Shown piece after piece: positions 43,119 to 50,714 of a stretch of DNA of 64,000 bases. Under the pieces are notes generated by a model. That model did no database searches. It saw only the letters and a program-made list of their open reading frames with translations, and was not told the origin of the DNA. This DNA is from an uncultured Oscillospiraceae bacterium (GTDB lineage: Bacteria; Bacillota; Clostridia; Oscillospirales; Oscillospiraceae): positions 124,001 to 188,000 of the forward strand of contig CANQRM010000001.1 in NCBI GenBank assembly GCA_947626265.1, read 5' to 3'. The number at the start of each line of letters is the position of its first letter. Within the stretch, counting starts at the first letter, position 1. Made by a program: the position numbers and the translations under genes.

Positions 43119-44257
43119 ATGGCCGTCCCCTCCTTTTCCAACGTCTTGAAAAATCCGCTCATGGCGGCCAGGCCCTCCTCCAGCGTCTTTTTATCGCTGG
43201 CGTAGCCTATGCGCATGCAATGCTCGATGCCGAAGCACTCCCCCGGCGTGACGAAGGCGCCGGTCTCGTGATACAGCCGTTCGCAGAAGGTGCGGGAGGG
43301 CATGTCGAAGTCGTAAAATACCAGCGCCGTGGTGCCGGCTTGAGGCTTCACATAGCCTGCGTGGGGCTGGTTGTTTATCCACTCGTCCAGCAATGCCAGG
43401 TTCTCCCGGACGATGGCCCGGCTCCGGGCCAGCAGCGCGTCCTTGTGCCCAAGGGCCAGGGCCGCCGCCGTCTCGTCGAACATGCCGCAGGAGATGTGGT
43501 CGTAGTCCCGGTGGGACCACGCCGACCGCAAAAGCGCCTCGTCCCGGGTGCCTATCCAGCCCAGGCGCAGGCCCGCCAGGGAGAAGACCTTGGACATGCT
43601 GCCGACGGATATGCCCTTTTCGTACAGGTCCGCAATGGATTCGGTCCAGGTATCGTCCTGATTTAAAAGCCGGTACACCTCGTCGCAGAGAAGATAGGCC
43701 CCCGCCTCCCGGGCGATGGATACCATCTCCTCCAAAAGGGCCGTATTCATCAGGGCCCCGGTGGGGTTGTTGGGATTGTTGAGGCAGATGAGCTTTGCCC
43801 CGCCGGATGAAAGCGCCCGCAGCTCGTCCGGGTCCGGGAGGAAGCCATTTTCCCGCCGCAGGGGCAGGATATGTACCTCCGCGCCAAAGGAGGCGGGGAT
43901 GGAGTAGAGCTGCTGGTAGGTGGGGCTCACGGATATCACCTTGTCCCCCGGCTCCACCAGGGAGTAAAAGAGGTGATGGTTGGCCCCGGCGGCCCCGTGG
44001 GTGGGCACGATGTTCTCGGGCCTCAGGGTCTTATAGAGCCCGCACACGCCCTCCAGGAAGGCGGGGTCGCCCTGGATGGCGCCGTAGGTGAAGCGCCGGG
44101 AGCCCAGCTTTTCCCAGAAAGCGGCCGGGTCCGTGCCCGTCAGGGCGAACAGTTCGTTCATGGACACCGAGTCCACGCATGTCTCCGCGATGTTGAAGCG
44201 GGCGCCGGTCTCATAGGCGTTCATCCACTCCTCCACCCGGAAGGGGGAAATGTTCAT
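43106..44257 (-). CDS. Second PLP-dependent aminotransferase
   Basis: This 383-residue fold-type I aminotransferase of a different subgroup has the PLP lysine in VGSMSKVFSLAGLRLGW (near residue 220). NNPNNPTG (near 161) and LLCDEVYRLL (near 191) are typical. The N-terminal region (FRVEEWMNAYETGARFNI) matches the group that includes capreomycidine-synthase-like aminotransferases of clostridia. The pair of unlike aminotransferases in one unit suggests complementary steps, but no biosynthetic gene is beside them. A plain AAGG site precedes the start. Confidence 0.87.
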   Translation of the reverse strand: MNISPFRVEEWMNAYETGARFNIAETCVDSVSMNELFALTGTDPAAFWEKLGSRRFTYGAIQGDPAFLEGVCGLYKTLRPENIVPTHGAAGANHHLFYSLVEPGDKVISVSPTYQQLYSIPASFGAEVHILPLRRENGFLPDPDELRALSSGGAKLICLNNPNNPTGALMNTALLEEMVSIAREAGAYLLCDEVYRLLNQDDTWTESIADLYEKGISVGSMSKVFSLAGLRLGWIGTRDEALLRSAWSHRDYDHISCGMFDETAAALALGHKDALLARSRAIVRENLALLDEWINNQPHAGYVKPQAGTTALVFYDFDMPSRTFCERLYHETGAFVTPGECFGIEHCMRIGYASDKKTLEEGLAAMSGFFKTLEKEGTAICQD

Positions 44258-44272
44258 AAGGATATACCTTCT

Positions 44273-44500
44273 TTAAAATAGTCCTGCCAGAAAGGCCCGC
44301 GCCTGGCCCATGAGCGCGGCGGCGTTCTGCTTCAGCACGGCCCAGTTCATGGAAAGCCTCTCGGCGTACTGGCCGATGTGACCGTGGCTCTCGATGACGG
44401 AGGGGGAGCTGCCGGTGAAAAAGCCCACGGCCATGCCCACGATGCCCAGCAGGATGCAGCCCATGGCCACGGCGCTCACGATGTGCCACGCTTTTTTCAT
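44273..44500 (-). CDS. Small membrane protein, unknown function
   Basis: This 75-residue protein has one clear hydrophobic helix (VSAVAMGCILLGIVGMAVGFF, broken here at residue 8-28) near its N-terminus, and a hydrophilic C-terminal part of 45 residues. A cleaved signal is not obvious. It lies immediately before the aminotransferase pair and 1 bp after the HAAS gene, so it is probably in that operon. I do not recognise the family. Confidence 0.65.
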   Translation of the reverse strand: MKKAWHIVSAVAMGCILLGIVGMAVGFFTGSSPSVIESHGHIGQYAERLSMNWAVLKQNAAALMGQARAFLAGLF

Positions 44501-44501
44501 C

Positions 44502-45422
44502 TCAGCGCACCCTCCTTCCCAGGAATATGTGTTTGAGGCCCGCTATGGCCCGGATATAGAGCTTCACCAGGCCCACGTCCAGGGCAAAGCCGCACCACAG
44601 CACCAGCAGCGCCAGGCCCAGGATGAACGCGGCCAGGCCGAACATCAGCGCCGCGTCGGCCACGTAGCTTATGCACCACAGCCCGCCGATGGCCGCCAGC
44701 GCCGCCCCGCCCAGCACCAGGGCCCCGGGGACCAGCAGCAGGATGACCAGCACCAGCACCAGCGCCGCCAGGGGCAGCCCCAGCACGATGAGGGACAGGA
44801 TGAACAGCGGCGCGCCCAGCCAGAGGCTCATGGGCCGCTCCACATGAGGGGCGGGCCGCCGGGGCGGCTCAGGCTCAGTCTCGGGAGCCTCTTCTTCCTC
44901 CGGCGCATCCTCATGGACGGGCACGGCCACGAACCGGGCCCTGTCCGCCGCCGGGGCGGGGGCGGGAGGCGTCTCTTCCTCCGGTTCCCCGGCATCTTCG
45001 TCTTCCGCTTCGGGCTCGGGCTCCTCTTCGGCGGGGGCTTCCGCGTCCGGCAGGTCGGGCAGCTCGGGCATGTCCGACAGGTCCGGCATCTCCGGCCCGG
45101 CATAGCGGGGCTCTTCTGCCGCCGCCTCTTCCGCCTCTTCCTCAGGCTCCGGCTCTTGGGCAGGTTCCGGTTCCAGGGCGGGCATGTTCAGGTCCATGCC
45201 CTGGAACAGTATCTCGTCCGTCAGGCATCCGGGCATATAGCTGCGGCTCAGGCGTATGGCGTTTTTGGTGGGGGAGCCGATGCGCCCGGCCAGGGCCTCC
45301 GCCCCAACCGGACCGGCCTCGTCGAACAGGGCCCCGAACTTTTCCAGGGTGAGGGCCCGGTCCGCGCTGGTCATGAAGATGAGAAGCTGGCCCAGCTCCG
45401 CAAGATATCGCTGTTTGTTCAT
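44502..45422 (-). CDS. DUF1700/HAAS-domain membrane protein
   Basis: This 306-residue protein begins with a HAAS domain (residues 1-70, MNKQRYLAELGQLLIF, EKFGALFDEAG, GSPTKNAIRLSR). A long acidic Glu/Pro linker follows (about 80-190), then four or five hydrophobic helices. HAAS/DUF1700 proteins usually sit beside a PadR-type regulator and take part in envelope signalling; no PadR gene is present here. The promoter is shared back to back with proS (see 45484-45513). The linker is longer and more acidic than usual. Confidence 0.82.
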   Translation of the reverse strand: MNKQRYLAELGQLLIFMTSADRALTLEKFGALFDEAGPVGAEALAGRIGSPTKNAIRLSRSYMPGCLTDEILFQGMDLNMPALEPEPAQEPEPEEEAEEAAAEEPRYAGPEMPDLSDMPELPDLPDAEAPAEEEPEPEAEDEDAGEPEEETPPAPAPAADRARFVAVPVHEDAPEEEEAPETEPEPPRRPAPHVERPMSLWLGAPLFILSLIVLGLPLAALVLVLVILLLVPGALVLGGAALAAIGGLWCISYVADAALMFGLAAFILGLALLVLWCGFALDVGLVKLYIRAIAGLKHIFLGRRVR

Positions 45423-45483
45423 ATCGTTTCCTTTCCAGCCGCCGGTGGTCCGGCGCCGGTCTATGTGGCTTGCACAACGATAT

Positions 45484-45513
45484 ATTATACGGCACGGGGC
45501 CCCGGCCGGTCAA
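45484..45513 (-). promoter_or_regulatory. Promoter of the HAAS gene
   Basis: Minus strand: TTGACC (45513-45508), 18-base spacer, TATAAT (45489-45484). Its -35 box is only 8 bp from the -35 box of the proS promoter. Confidence 0.75.
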
Positions 45514-45521
45514 GTCTTCAC

Positions 45522-45550
45522 TTGACAAGGGCCCCTCCCGACTATAAAAT
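45522..45550 (+). promoter_or_regulatory. Promoter of proS
   Basis: TTGACA (45522-45527), 17-base spacer, TAAAAT (45545-45550), 36 bp before the proS ATG. The spacer and -10 box lie in an inverted repeat, GCCCCTCCC and GGGAGGGC. Confidence 0.8.
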
Positions 45551-45585
45551 GGGAGGGCTAACAACAAGAAAAGAGGTCGCGCATT

Positions 45586-47016
45586 ATGGCCAACAACAAG
45601 CAGGTGACCCAGATCACCTCCATGGATCAGGACTTCGCCCAGTGGTACACCGACGTGTGCACCAAGGCGGAGCTGGTGGACTACTCCGGCGTCAAGGGAT
45701 TTTTCGTCATGCGTCCCTATGGCTACGCCATATGGGAGAATATCATGAACTGGCTGGACGGCGAGTTCAAGAAGACCGGCCATGAGAACGTGTCCATGCC
45801 CATGTTCATCCCGGAAAGCCTTCTGCAGAAGGAGAAGGACCACGTGGAGGGCTTCGCCCCCGAGTGCGCGTGGGTGACGGTGGGCGGCAGCGAGGAGCTG
45901 CCCGAGCGGCTCTGCGTGCGCCCCACCAGCGAGACGCTCTTCTGCGACCACTGGAAGAATATCCTCCACTCCTGGCGGAACCTGCCCATGAAATACAACC
46001 AGTGGTGCAGCGTGGTGCGCTGGGAGAAGACCACCCGGCCCTTCCTCCGGGGGCGGGAGTTCCTCTGGCAGGAGGGCCACACCCTCCACGCCACCGAGGA
46101 AGAGGCCCGGGAAGAGACATTGCAGATGCTGGAGATCTACGCCCGGTGCTATGAGGAGCTGCTGGCCATGCCCGTCATCCGGGGCAATAAGACCGACAAG
46201 GAGAAGTTCGCCGGCGCGGAGAACACCTACACCATCGAGTGCATGATGCACGACCACAAGGTCCTGCAGTCCGCCACCAGCCACTACTTCGGCGACGGCT
46301 TCACCCGGGCCTTCGACATCACCTTCCAGGATAAGAACAACCAGGCCGTCTATCCCCACCAGACCAGCTGGGGCTTCACCACCCGCTCCATCGGCGGGCT
46401 CATCATGACCCACGGGGACGACCGGGGCCTGGTGCTGCCGCCCCGGGTGGCCCCCACCCAGGTGGTGGTGCTGCCCATCGCCGCCCACAAGCCCGGCGTC
46501 ACCGAGGCGGCGGAAAAGCTGGTGGACAGGCTCAAGGCCATCGGCCTTCGGGTCAAGGGGGACTTCTCCGACAACAGCCCCGGCTGGAAGTATGCCGAGT
46601 ACGAGATGAAGGGCGTGCCCCTGCGGCTGGAGATCGGTCCCCGGGACCTGGAGAACGGTCAGGCCGTGGCCGTCCGGCGGGATAACCAGGAGAAGGTATT
46701 CATCCCCCTGGACCAGCTGGAGAGCGCCATCCCCGCCCTCTTGGAGACGGTGCAGCAGGCCCTCTTCGACAAGGCCAAGGCCAATCTGGACAGCCACACC
46801 TGGCCCGCCCAGACCGTGGAGGAGGTCAAGGCCAAGGCCATGGACGGCTTCGTCAAGACCATGTGGTGCGGCGACGCCGCCTGCGAGGAGAAGATGAAGG
46901 AGGCCGCCGGCGTGTCCAGCCGGTGCATCCCCTTCGCCCAGGAGAACCTGGGCGACACCTGCCCCTGCTGCGGCCGCCCGGCCAGGCACATGATCATCTG
47001 GGGCGTGGCGTATTGA
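45586..47016 (+). CDS. proS: Prolyl-tRNA synthetase, archaeal/eukaryotic type
   Basis: ProRS charges tRNA-Pro. The 476-residue protein is the short type without the editing insertion: class II motif 2 is VVRWEKTTRPFLRGREFLWQ (near residue 144) and motif 3 SIGGLIMTHGDDRG (near 268). The C-terminal zinc-binding domain is present (CGDAACEEKM, CPCCGRPARHMIIWGVAY), as in ProS type 3. Bacteria that carry this type often encode YbaK-like trans-editing factors elsewhere; none is here. It is monocistronic, and repeat copy A3 follows its stop codon. Confidence 0.96.
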   Translation: MANNKQVTQITSMDQDFAQWYTDVCTKAELVDYSGVKGFFVMRPYGYAIWENIMNWLDGEFKKTGHENVSMPMFIPESLLQKEKDHVEGFAPECAWVTVGGSEELPERLCVRPTSETLFCDHWKNILHSWRNLPMKYNQWCSVVRWEKTTRPFLRGREFLWQEGHTLHATEEEAREETLQMLEIYARCYEELLAMPVIRGNKTDKEKFAGAENTYTIECMMHDHKVLQSATSHYFGDGFTRAFDITFQDKNNQAVYPHQTSWGFTTRSIGGLIMTHGDDRGLVLPPRVAPTQVVVLPIAAHKPGVTEAAEKLVDRLKAIGLRVKGDFSDNSPGWKYAEYEMKGVPLRLEIGPRDLENGQAVAVRRDNQEKVFIPLDQLESAIPALLETVQQALFDKAKANLDSHTWPAQTVEEVKAKAMDGFVKTMWCGDAACEEKMKEAAGVSSRCIPFAQENLGDTCPCCGRPARHMIIWGVAY

Positions 47017-47021
47017 TCTGC

Positions 47022-47262
47022 CGCACCGACGGGCGGGGAGGCCCGGCAGTGTGCCGCACGCGCTCGGTGAGCGAAGCGAACTTTAGCGGGAGGCATACTG
47101 TCGGACTCAGCCGCGCTGGGACAGACTGGAATAGCCCGGACGGGCCCGACAGTATCCCGGCTCACTTGTTACGCTGCGCTCACGAGCCGTGAGACCGTGA
47201 CACTGCCGGCTCCCGCCGGGCGTCAGACTGGCAAGGCGGCCTCGCCGGGCGTCAAGTTCATC
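47022..47262 (-). repeat. Mosaic intergenic repeat, copy A3
   Basis: Inverted relative to A1. Read on the minus strand: module 1 (about 47262-47150, over 95% identical to A1 by eye), a degraded module 2 (CCGACAG..CTCCCGCTAAAG), then module 3 (GCTCACCGAGCGCGTGCGG..CCCGTCGG, ending about 47022). Module 4 with its covarying hairpin is absent. It sits between proS and a bidirectional terminator. Confidence 0.85.
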
Positions 47263-47270
47263 TAATTAAG

Positions 47271-47296
47271 AAAGACCTGCCGCGAGGCAGGTCTTT
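47271..47296. terminator. Bidirectional terminator of proS and CBS genes
   Basis: An 11-bp perfect stem AAAGACCTGCC/GGCAGGTCTTT around a GCGA loop. T-rich bases follow on both strands. Confidence 0.85.
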
Positions 47297-47298
47297 TG

Positions 47299-47727
47299 TT
47301 ATCCTCTTCTGATGTTGGCCGAGATGTCCCCCAGGGCGGCGGCTGCCTCCATGGTGAGCTTCTCCCGCCGGGCCATGTCCGCGAGAGATACCATCCCCAC
47401 GAGGCGCCCGTCCTCCGTCACGGGGAGACGGCGTATCTGCTCCCGGCCCATGGCCGCGGCGGCCCGGTCCGCGTCGTCCCCGGGCCGGCAGGTGGTGACG
47501 CCCCGGCTCATGATCTCCCGGAGCATGGTGTCCGTGGGGTCCAGGTCCATGGCAATGCACCGGGTGACGATGTCCCTGTCCGTCACCAGGCCCCGGAGGT
47601 TGCCCCGCTCGTCGCATACCGGCAGCGCCCCCAGGTTGTGGCGCTTCATCAGCCGGGCCGCCACGGTCACCGGCTCCTTCTGGCCCACGCTGATCACGTG
47701 GCCGGACATGATATCGGATACTTTCAT
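47299..47727 (-). CDS. CBS-pair domain protein
   Basis: This 142-residue protein consists of two CBS motifs only: VSDIMSGHVISVGQKEPV (residues 3-20) with LPVCDERGNLRGLVTDRDI, and REIMSRGVTTCRPGDDAD with LPVTEDGRLVGMVSLADMA. Such stand-alone CBS pairs bind adenine nucleotides (AMP, ATP, S-adenosylmethionine) and sense energy state. The target is not known. It lies 82 bp after spoIIP on the same strand. Confidence 0.92.
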   Translation of the reverse strand: MKVSDIMSGHVISVGQKEPVTVAARLMKRHNLGALPVCDERGNLRGLVTDRDIVTRCIAMDLDPTDTMLREIMSRGVTTCRPGDDADRAAAAMGREQIRRLPVTEDGRLVGMVSLADMARREKLTMEAAAALGDISANIRRG

Positions 47728-47809
47728 TTTCTGCCCCCTTGTGATATACTGCGCTCAGCGCAGCTATGTATGGGCGGGACAGGAAGAGCATACCCATATC
47801 CCGCCGCGT

Positions 47810-48985
47810 TTATGCGCCTACCCGGGCGGCCAGGGCGGGGCCCACCGCCTGGGCGAACAGGTCCACGGCGGCCAGCGCCTCCTGCAGCGTGTTGCCCGTG
47901 GCCCCCACCTCCAATAGCAGGCTCCCGGGCGTCAGCTGCTGGTTGTACCGGTTGGAGCAAAGCGTCGTGGGCCGCATAAGGTGGGGATACGCCTCGTCCA
48001 CCAGCCCCTGCAGGCTCATGGCCAGGGCCAGGTTCTTCTCCCAGTTGGGATAGCTCAAAGTCCCCTCCGAGCCCATGACGAACATCATCTGGGCCGCCCC
48101 GTCGGACACGGGCCCGTAGGCCACCTCCCCGTCCCCGATGGCGTCCCGGTGCAGGTCGATGACCATGGCGAGGGAGGGGTACCGGGTAAGATAGTCCTCC
48201 ATGGCCTCCCCACTGCGGGCATAGGCCCCGTCGTAATTGGGATAATCATATAGCTCCGTATCCACCAGCACGTCCAGGCCGTAGCCCTCCAGGGCGTCGG
48301 CCAGGGCCCGGCCCACACGGGTGACGTTCTGCTCCTCATCCGTGGTCCGGTAAGGCTCCAGGGCCTCGTATTGGTCCGCCCCGTCGGGGGTATAGGCCTC
48401 CGTGCCGTGGGTGTGTATGATGAGGATCTGGGGCCCCGACCTGGGCAGGGATATGTCCGGGGACCTGTCCAGCAGGGCGAAGGCGTCCACATCGTGGTCC
48501 GTCACGTTGTTGATGGGGTCATGGACCCAGGTGATGGTGGTGGACACCGCCACCGCCTCCGGCTCCCACCAGGAAGATTCATCCGTGGTCGTTGGCACTT
48601 CTGTCGGCGCGGCAGTCGGTCCAGCAGTCGGGACGGATGTTGGCGCCGCGGTGGGCGCGGGCGTGTATGCAGGCGTGGCTGTCGCCATTGGTGCGGATGC
48701 AGGCTCTGCTGTCGGCGCAGTGGTGTGCTCCGGCGCCTCCGACGGCGCGGCCGTGGAACTGGGCGCGGGACTGGCCGTGTGTACCGGCGTGGGCCCGGCG
48801 GTGGGCGGCACGGTGATGCGGGGCATGGCTTTGGCCGTGGGGACAGCCGCGGCGGGGACGGCCTCCGCCGCCGGGGCCCTGTCCGCGGCCCGGCCCGGGA
48901 CGGTGACGGGGATGGCGCCGCTCATGACCGCCAGCGCCAGAAAGCACAGGCCCAGCAGGACCACGGTGAACACTTTGAACTTCAT
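47810..48985 (-). CDS. spoIIP: Stage II sporulation protein SpoIIP
   Basis: SpoIIP is a peptidoglycan amidase/endopeptidase that, with SpoIID and SpoIIM, removes septal wall during engulfment of the forespore. The 391-residue protein has an N-terminal signal anchor (VVLLGLCFLALAVMSGAI) and a Pro/Ala/Thr linker (about residues 40-145). The catalytic domain has ILIIHTHGTEAYTP (near 187), MVIDLHRDAIGDGE (near 284) and LEVGATGNTLQEAL near the end. The two His of these motifs match the zinc ligands of the family. A SigE-like promoter lies at 49041-49069. It is firm evidence for a spore former. Confidence 0.94.
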   Translation of the reverse strand: MKFKVFTVVLLGLCFLALAVMSGAIPVTVPGRAADRAPAAEAVPAAAVPTAKAMPRITVPPTAGPTPVHTASPAPSSTAAPSEAPEHTTAPTAEPASAPMATATPAYTPAPTAAPTSVPTAGPTAAPTEVPTTTDESSWWEPEAVAVSTTITWVHDPINNVTDHDVDAFALLDRSPDISLPRSGPQILIIHTHGTEAYTPDGADQYEALEPYRTTDEEQNVTRVGRALADALEGYGLDVLVDTELYDYPNYDGAYARSGEAMEDYLTRYPSLAMVIDLHRDAIGDGEVAYGPVSDGAAQMMFVMGSEGTLSYPNWEKNLALAMSLQGLVDEAYPHLMRPTTLCSNRYNQQLTPGSLLLEVGATGNTLQEALAAVDLFAQAVGPALAARVGA

Positions 48986-49040
48986 GGGGATGCTCCTTTC
49001 GGCCGGAGGCCAGGGGGGTGTCGGAAATATGTATCAATGA

Positions 49041-49069
49041 AGTATATGCGCCTTCTAGGCGGGATATGC
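49041..49069 (-). promoter_or_regulatory. SigE-like promoter of spoIIP
   Basis: Minus strand: GCATATC (49069-49063), 14-base spacer, CATATACT (49048-49041). This fits the mother-cell SigE pattern (-35 near KMATATT, spacer 14, -10 CATACANT) with two mismatches. It is 56 bp before the spoIIP ATG. Confidence 0.55.
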
Positions 49070-49110
49070 TTCCTTCGATAAAAACGTCAACGTAAAGGAG
49101 AAAACATAAA

Positions 49111-49353
49111 ATGGAAGTTACCTATCAGCCCAAGGGGACCTGCTCCCGTCTCATGCATGTGGCCGAGGAAAACGGCGTCATCAAAAGTGTGGAGATAGTG
49201 GGGGGATGCAACGGAAATCTCAAGGGTATCATGCGCCTGGTGGAGGGCATGCCCGTGAAAGAGGCCATATCCAAGCTGGAGGGCATCGACTGCAACGGCA
49301 AGGGCACATCCTGCCCCGATCAGCTGGCACAGGCGCTGAAACAGTTGACATAA
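49111..49353 (+). CDS. TIGR03905-family TSCPD domain protein
   Basis: This 80-residue protein of the TSCPD family is common in clostridia. It contains TYQPKGTCSRLMHVAEENGV and the final motif GTSCPDQLAQALKQL, whose TSCPD gives the family its name. Such proteins share a domain with class II ribonucleotide reductases, where it may help bind zinc. Alone its role is not known. AAGGAG lies 8 bases before the ATG. It is divergent from spoIIP. Confidence 0.93.
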   Translation: MEVTYQPKGTCSRLMHVAEENGVIKSVEIVGGCNGNLKGIMRLVEGMPVKEAISKLEGIDCNGKGTSCPDQLAQALKQLT

Positions 49354-49688
49354 AATGACGGGAAATTTGCATTTTTGTAGACATAACATGAGTTATGCCC
49401 CCAAAGGTGCGTCGATTTTTTTGGAAATTTCTGTCGAAATTACAAAAAACTATTGCCCCGTGGGCGTTTGAGACCACAAGATATAGATTTTCGCCGCCGA
49501 TTTTTTCCGAAAAAATCCACAATTTCTTGTGCATTTGGTACAATCTCCAATTTGAAAACCCCCGATTTTGCCACAATGCCGATTGTTTTGACGGCTTCCC
49601 TTTCGATATAATATGATCACCAAAATGAATGTTGGGGTGCTATATCCTGCAAAAATTTTGACGATCATGCGAAAGGAAGGCGGTCCGG
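49354..49688. other. AT-rich intergenic region
   Basis: These 335 bp are far poorer in GC than the flanks. No plausible gene is seen. A palindrome CATAAC-ATGA-GTTATG lies at 49382-49397 and the promoter of the next gene at 49583-49612. It may be a regulatory region or a remnant of acquired DNA. Confidence 0.5.
49583..49612 (+). promoter_or_regulatory. Promoter of the SleB-type hydrolase gene
   Basis: TTGTTT (49583-49588), 18-base spacer, TATAAT (49607-49612), about 75 bp before the ATG. Confidence 0.65.
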
Positions 49689-50621
49689 ATGAAAAATCGT
49701 TGGTTTGCGAAAATAGCGGCGATCCTGTGCGCGATCTGCCTTGCGACAGGCGTGATGAGCCAGACGATGTTTGCGCGGGACAGTGCCACCGCCCTGGCGG
49801 CGGAGGAGGATGCGCTCCCCGAGGCCACCTTCGTGGTCCTGGGGGACGAGACGGACCCCACCGCCGCGCCCACGGCCACTACGGATAACCGCCTGTCCGT
49901 CCCGGTGTATGTGGACGGGGCCCCCCGGGGCCAGTGCGCGATCCTGGACGGGGAGCCCTATATGGAGGTGCGGGACCTGTTCGCCGCCATCGGTCAGGAT
50001 ATCCAGCTCATCGACTACGGCAGTTCTATCTCCATGGCCATGGACGGCCTTCTGATGACGGCCCAGGAGGGCCAGCGCTGGTTCATGTGCAACGACCGGT
50101 ACCTCTACGTGCCCCACGGGGTGAAGACCCTGAACGGCACCGTGGCCCTGCCCATGGAGGAGCTGGTGAAGTGCGTGGGCCTCACCGCGTCCTGGGACAA
50201 GCTCCAGTGGCGCATCGACCTGTCCGCCGGCCCGGTGAAGCCGCTGGAACAGGGCAGCACATATTATAATGAAACGGACCTCTACTGGCTCAGCCGGCTC
50301 ATCTACGCCATGGCGGCGGGGGAGAGCTTCGAGACCCAGGTGGCCGTGGGCAGCGTGTGCGTCAACCGGATGCATGACGACGCCTTTGCCGGCGAGAACG
50401 GAAACATCTACGAGGTGGTCTTCGCAAAGAACCAGTTCGACATGGTGACCAACGGCATGATCTATGTGGAGCCGGACGACGCCGCCGTGCTGGCGGCCAA
50501 GCTGGCCCTGGAGGGCTGGGACCCCTCCGACGGCGCCACCTACGTCTCCGCCCGGGACATGGGCGCGGGCTATGAGTGCGTGGCGAAGCTGGGGAAGCTA
50601 AAGTTTTTCGCCAAGGCTTGA
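49689..50621 (+). CDS. Secreted SleB-type cell wall hydrolase
   Basis: This 310-residue exported protein has a signal peptide (MKNRWFAKIAAILCAICL). Residues 65-175 resemble the copper-amine-oxidase N-terminal-like domain found in clostridial wall proteins (AILDGEPYMEVRDLFAAIG, then GTVALPMEELVKCVGL). Residues 195-310 form a Hydrolase_2 (SleB/CwlJ) domain: YWLSRLIYAMAAGESFETQ with the catalytic-type Glu, then VAVGSVCVNRMHD and FDMVTNGMIYVEPDD. Such enzymes are lytic transglycosylases that act on spore cortex or on vegetative wall. It is monocistronic with a strong terminator. Confidence 0.88.
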   Translation: MKNRWFAKIAAILCAICLATGVMSQTMFARDSATALAAEEDALPEATFVVLGDETDPTAAPTATTDNRLSVPVYVDGAPRGQCAILDGEPYMEVRDLFAAIGQDIQLIDYGSSISMAMDGLLMTAQEGQRWFMCNDRYLYVPHGVKTLNGTVALPMEELVKCVGLTASWDKLQWRIDLSAGPVKPLEQGSTYYNETDLYWLSRLIYAMAAGESFETQVAVGSVCVNRMHDDAFAGENGNIYEVVFAKNQFDMVTNGMIYVEPDDAAVLAAKLALEGWDPSDGATYVSARDMGAGYECVAKLGKLKFFAKA

Positions 50622-50672
50622 TAGGTTCGGGGCCCCTGTGGTATACTGGCCCTGGCGCAAAAATGAAAAAAC

Positions 50673-50703
50673 GGGACGCGCCGGAAGGCGCGTCCCTCTT
50701 TTT
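50673..50703 (+). terminator. Terminator after SleB gene, within rsmG leader
   Basis: A perfect 10-bp stem, GGGACGCGCC/GGCGCGTCCC, with a GGAA loop, followed by TCTTTTTG. It lies 50 bp after the SleB stop codon and 12 bp before rsmG. Confidence 0.85.
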
Positions 50704-50714
50704 GAGGAACAGCT

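Noticed and set aside
48590..48880. GC-rich tandem repeat region as a mobile element
   Set aside because: It encodes the Pro/Ala/Thr linker of SpoIIP in frame and is low-complexity coding DNA.
49689..50621. Phage endolysin
   Set aside because: It has a signal peptide, an amine-oxidase-like N-terminal domain and no phage genes nearby; it fits a cellular SleB-type hydrolase.
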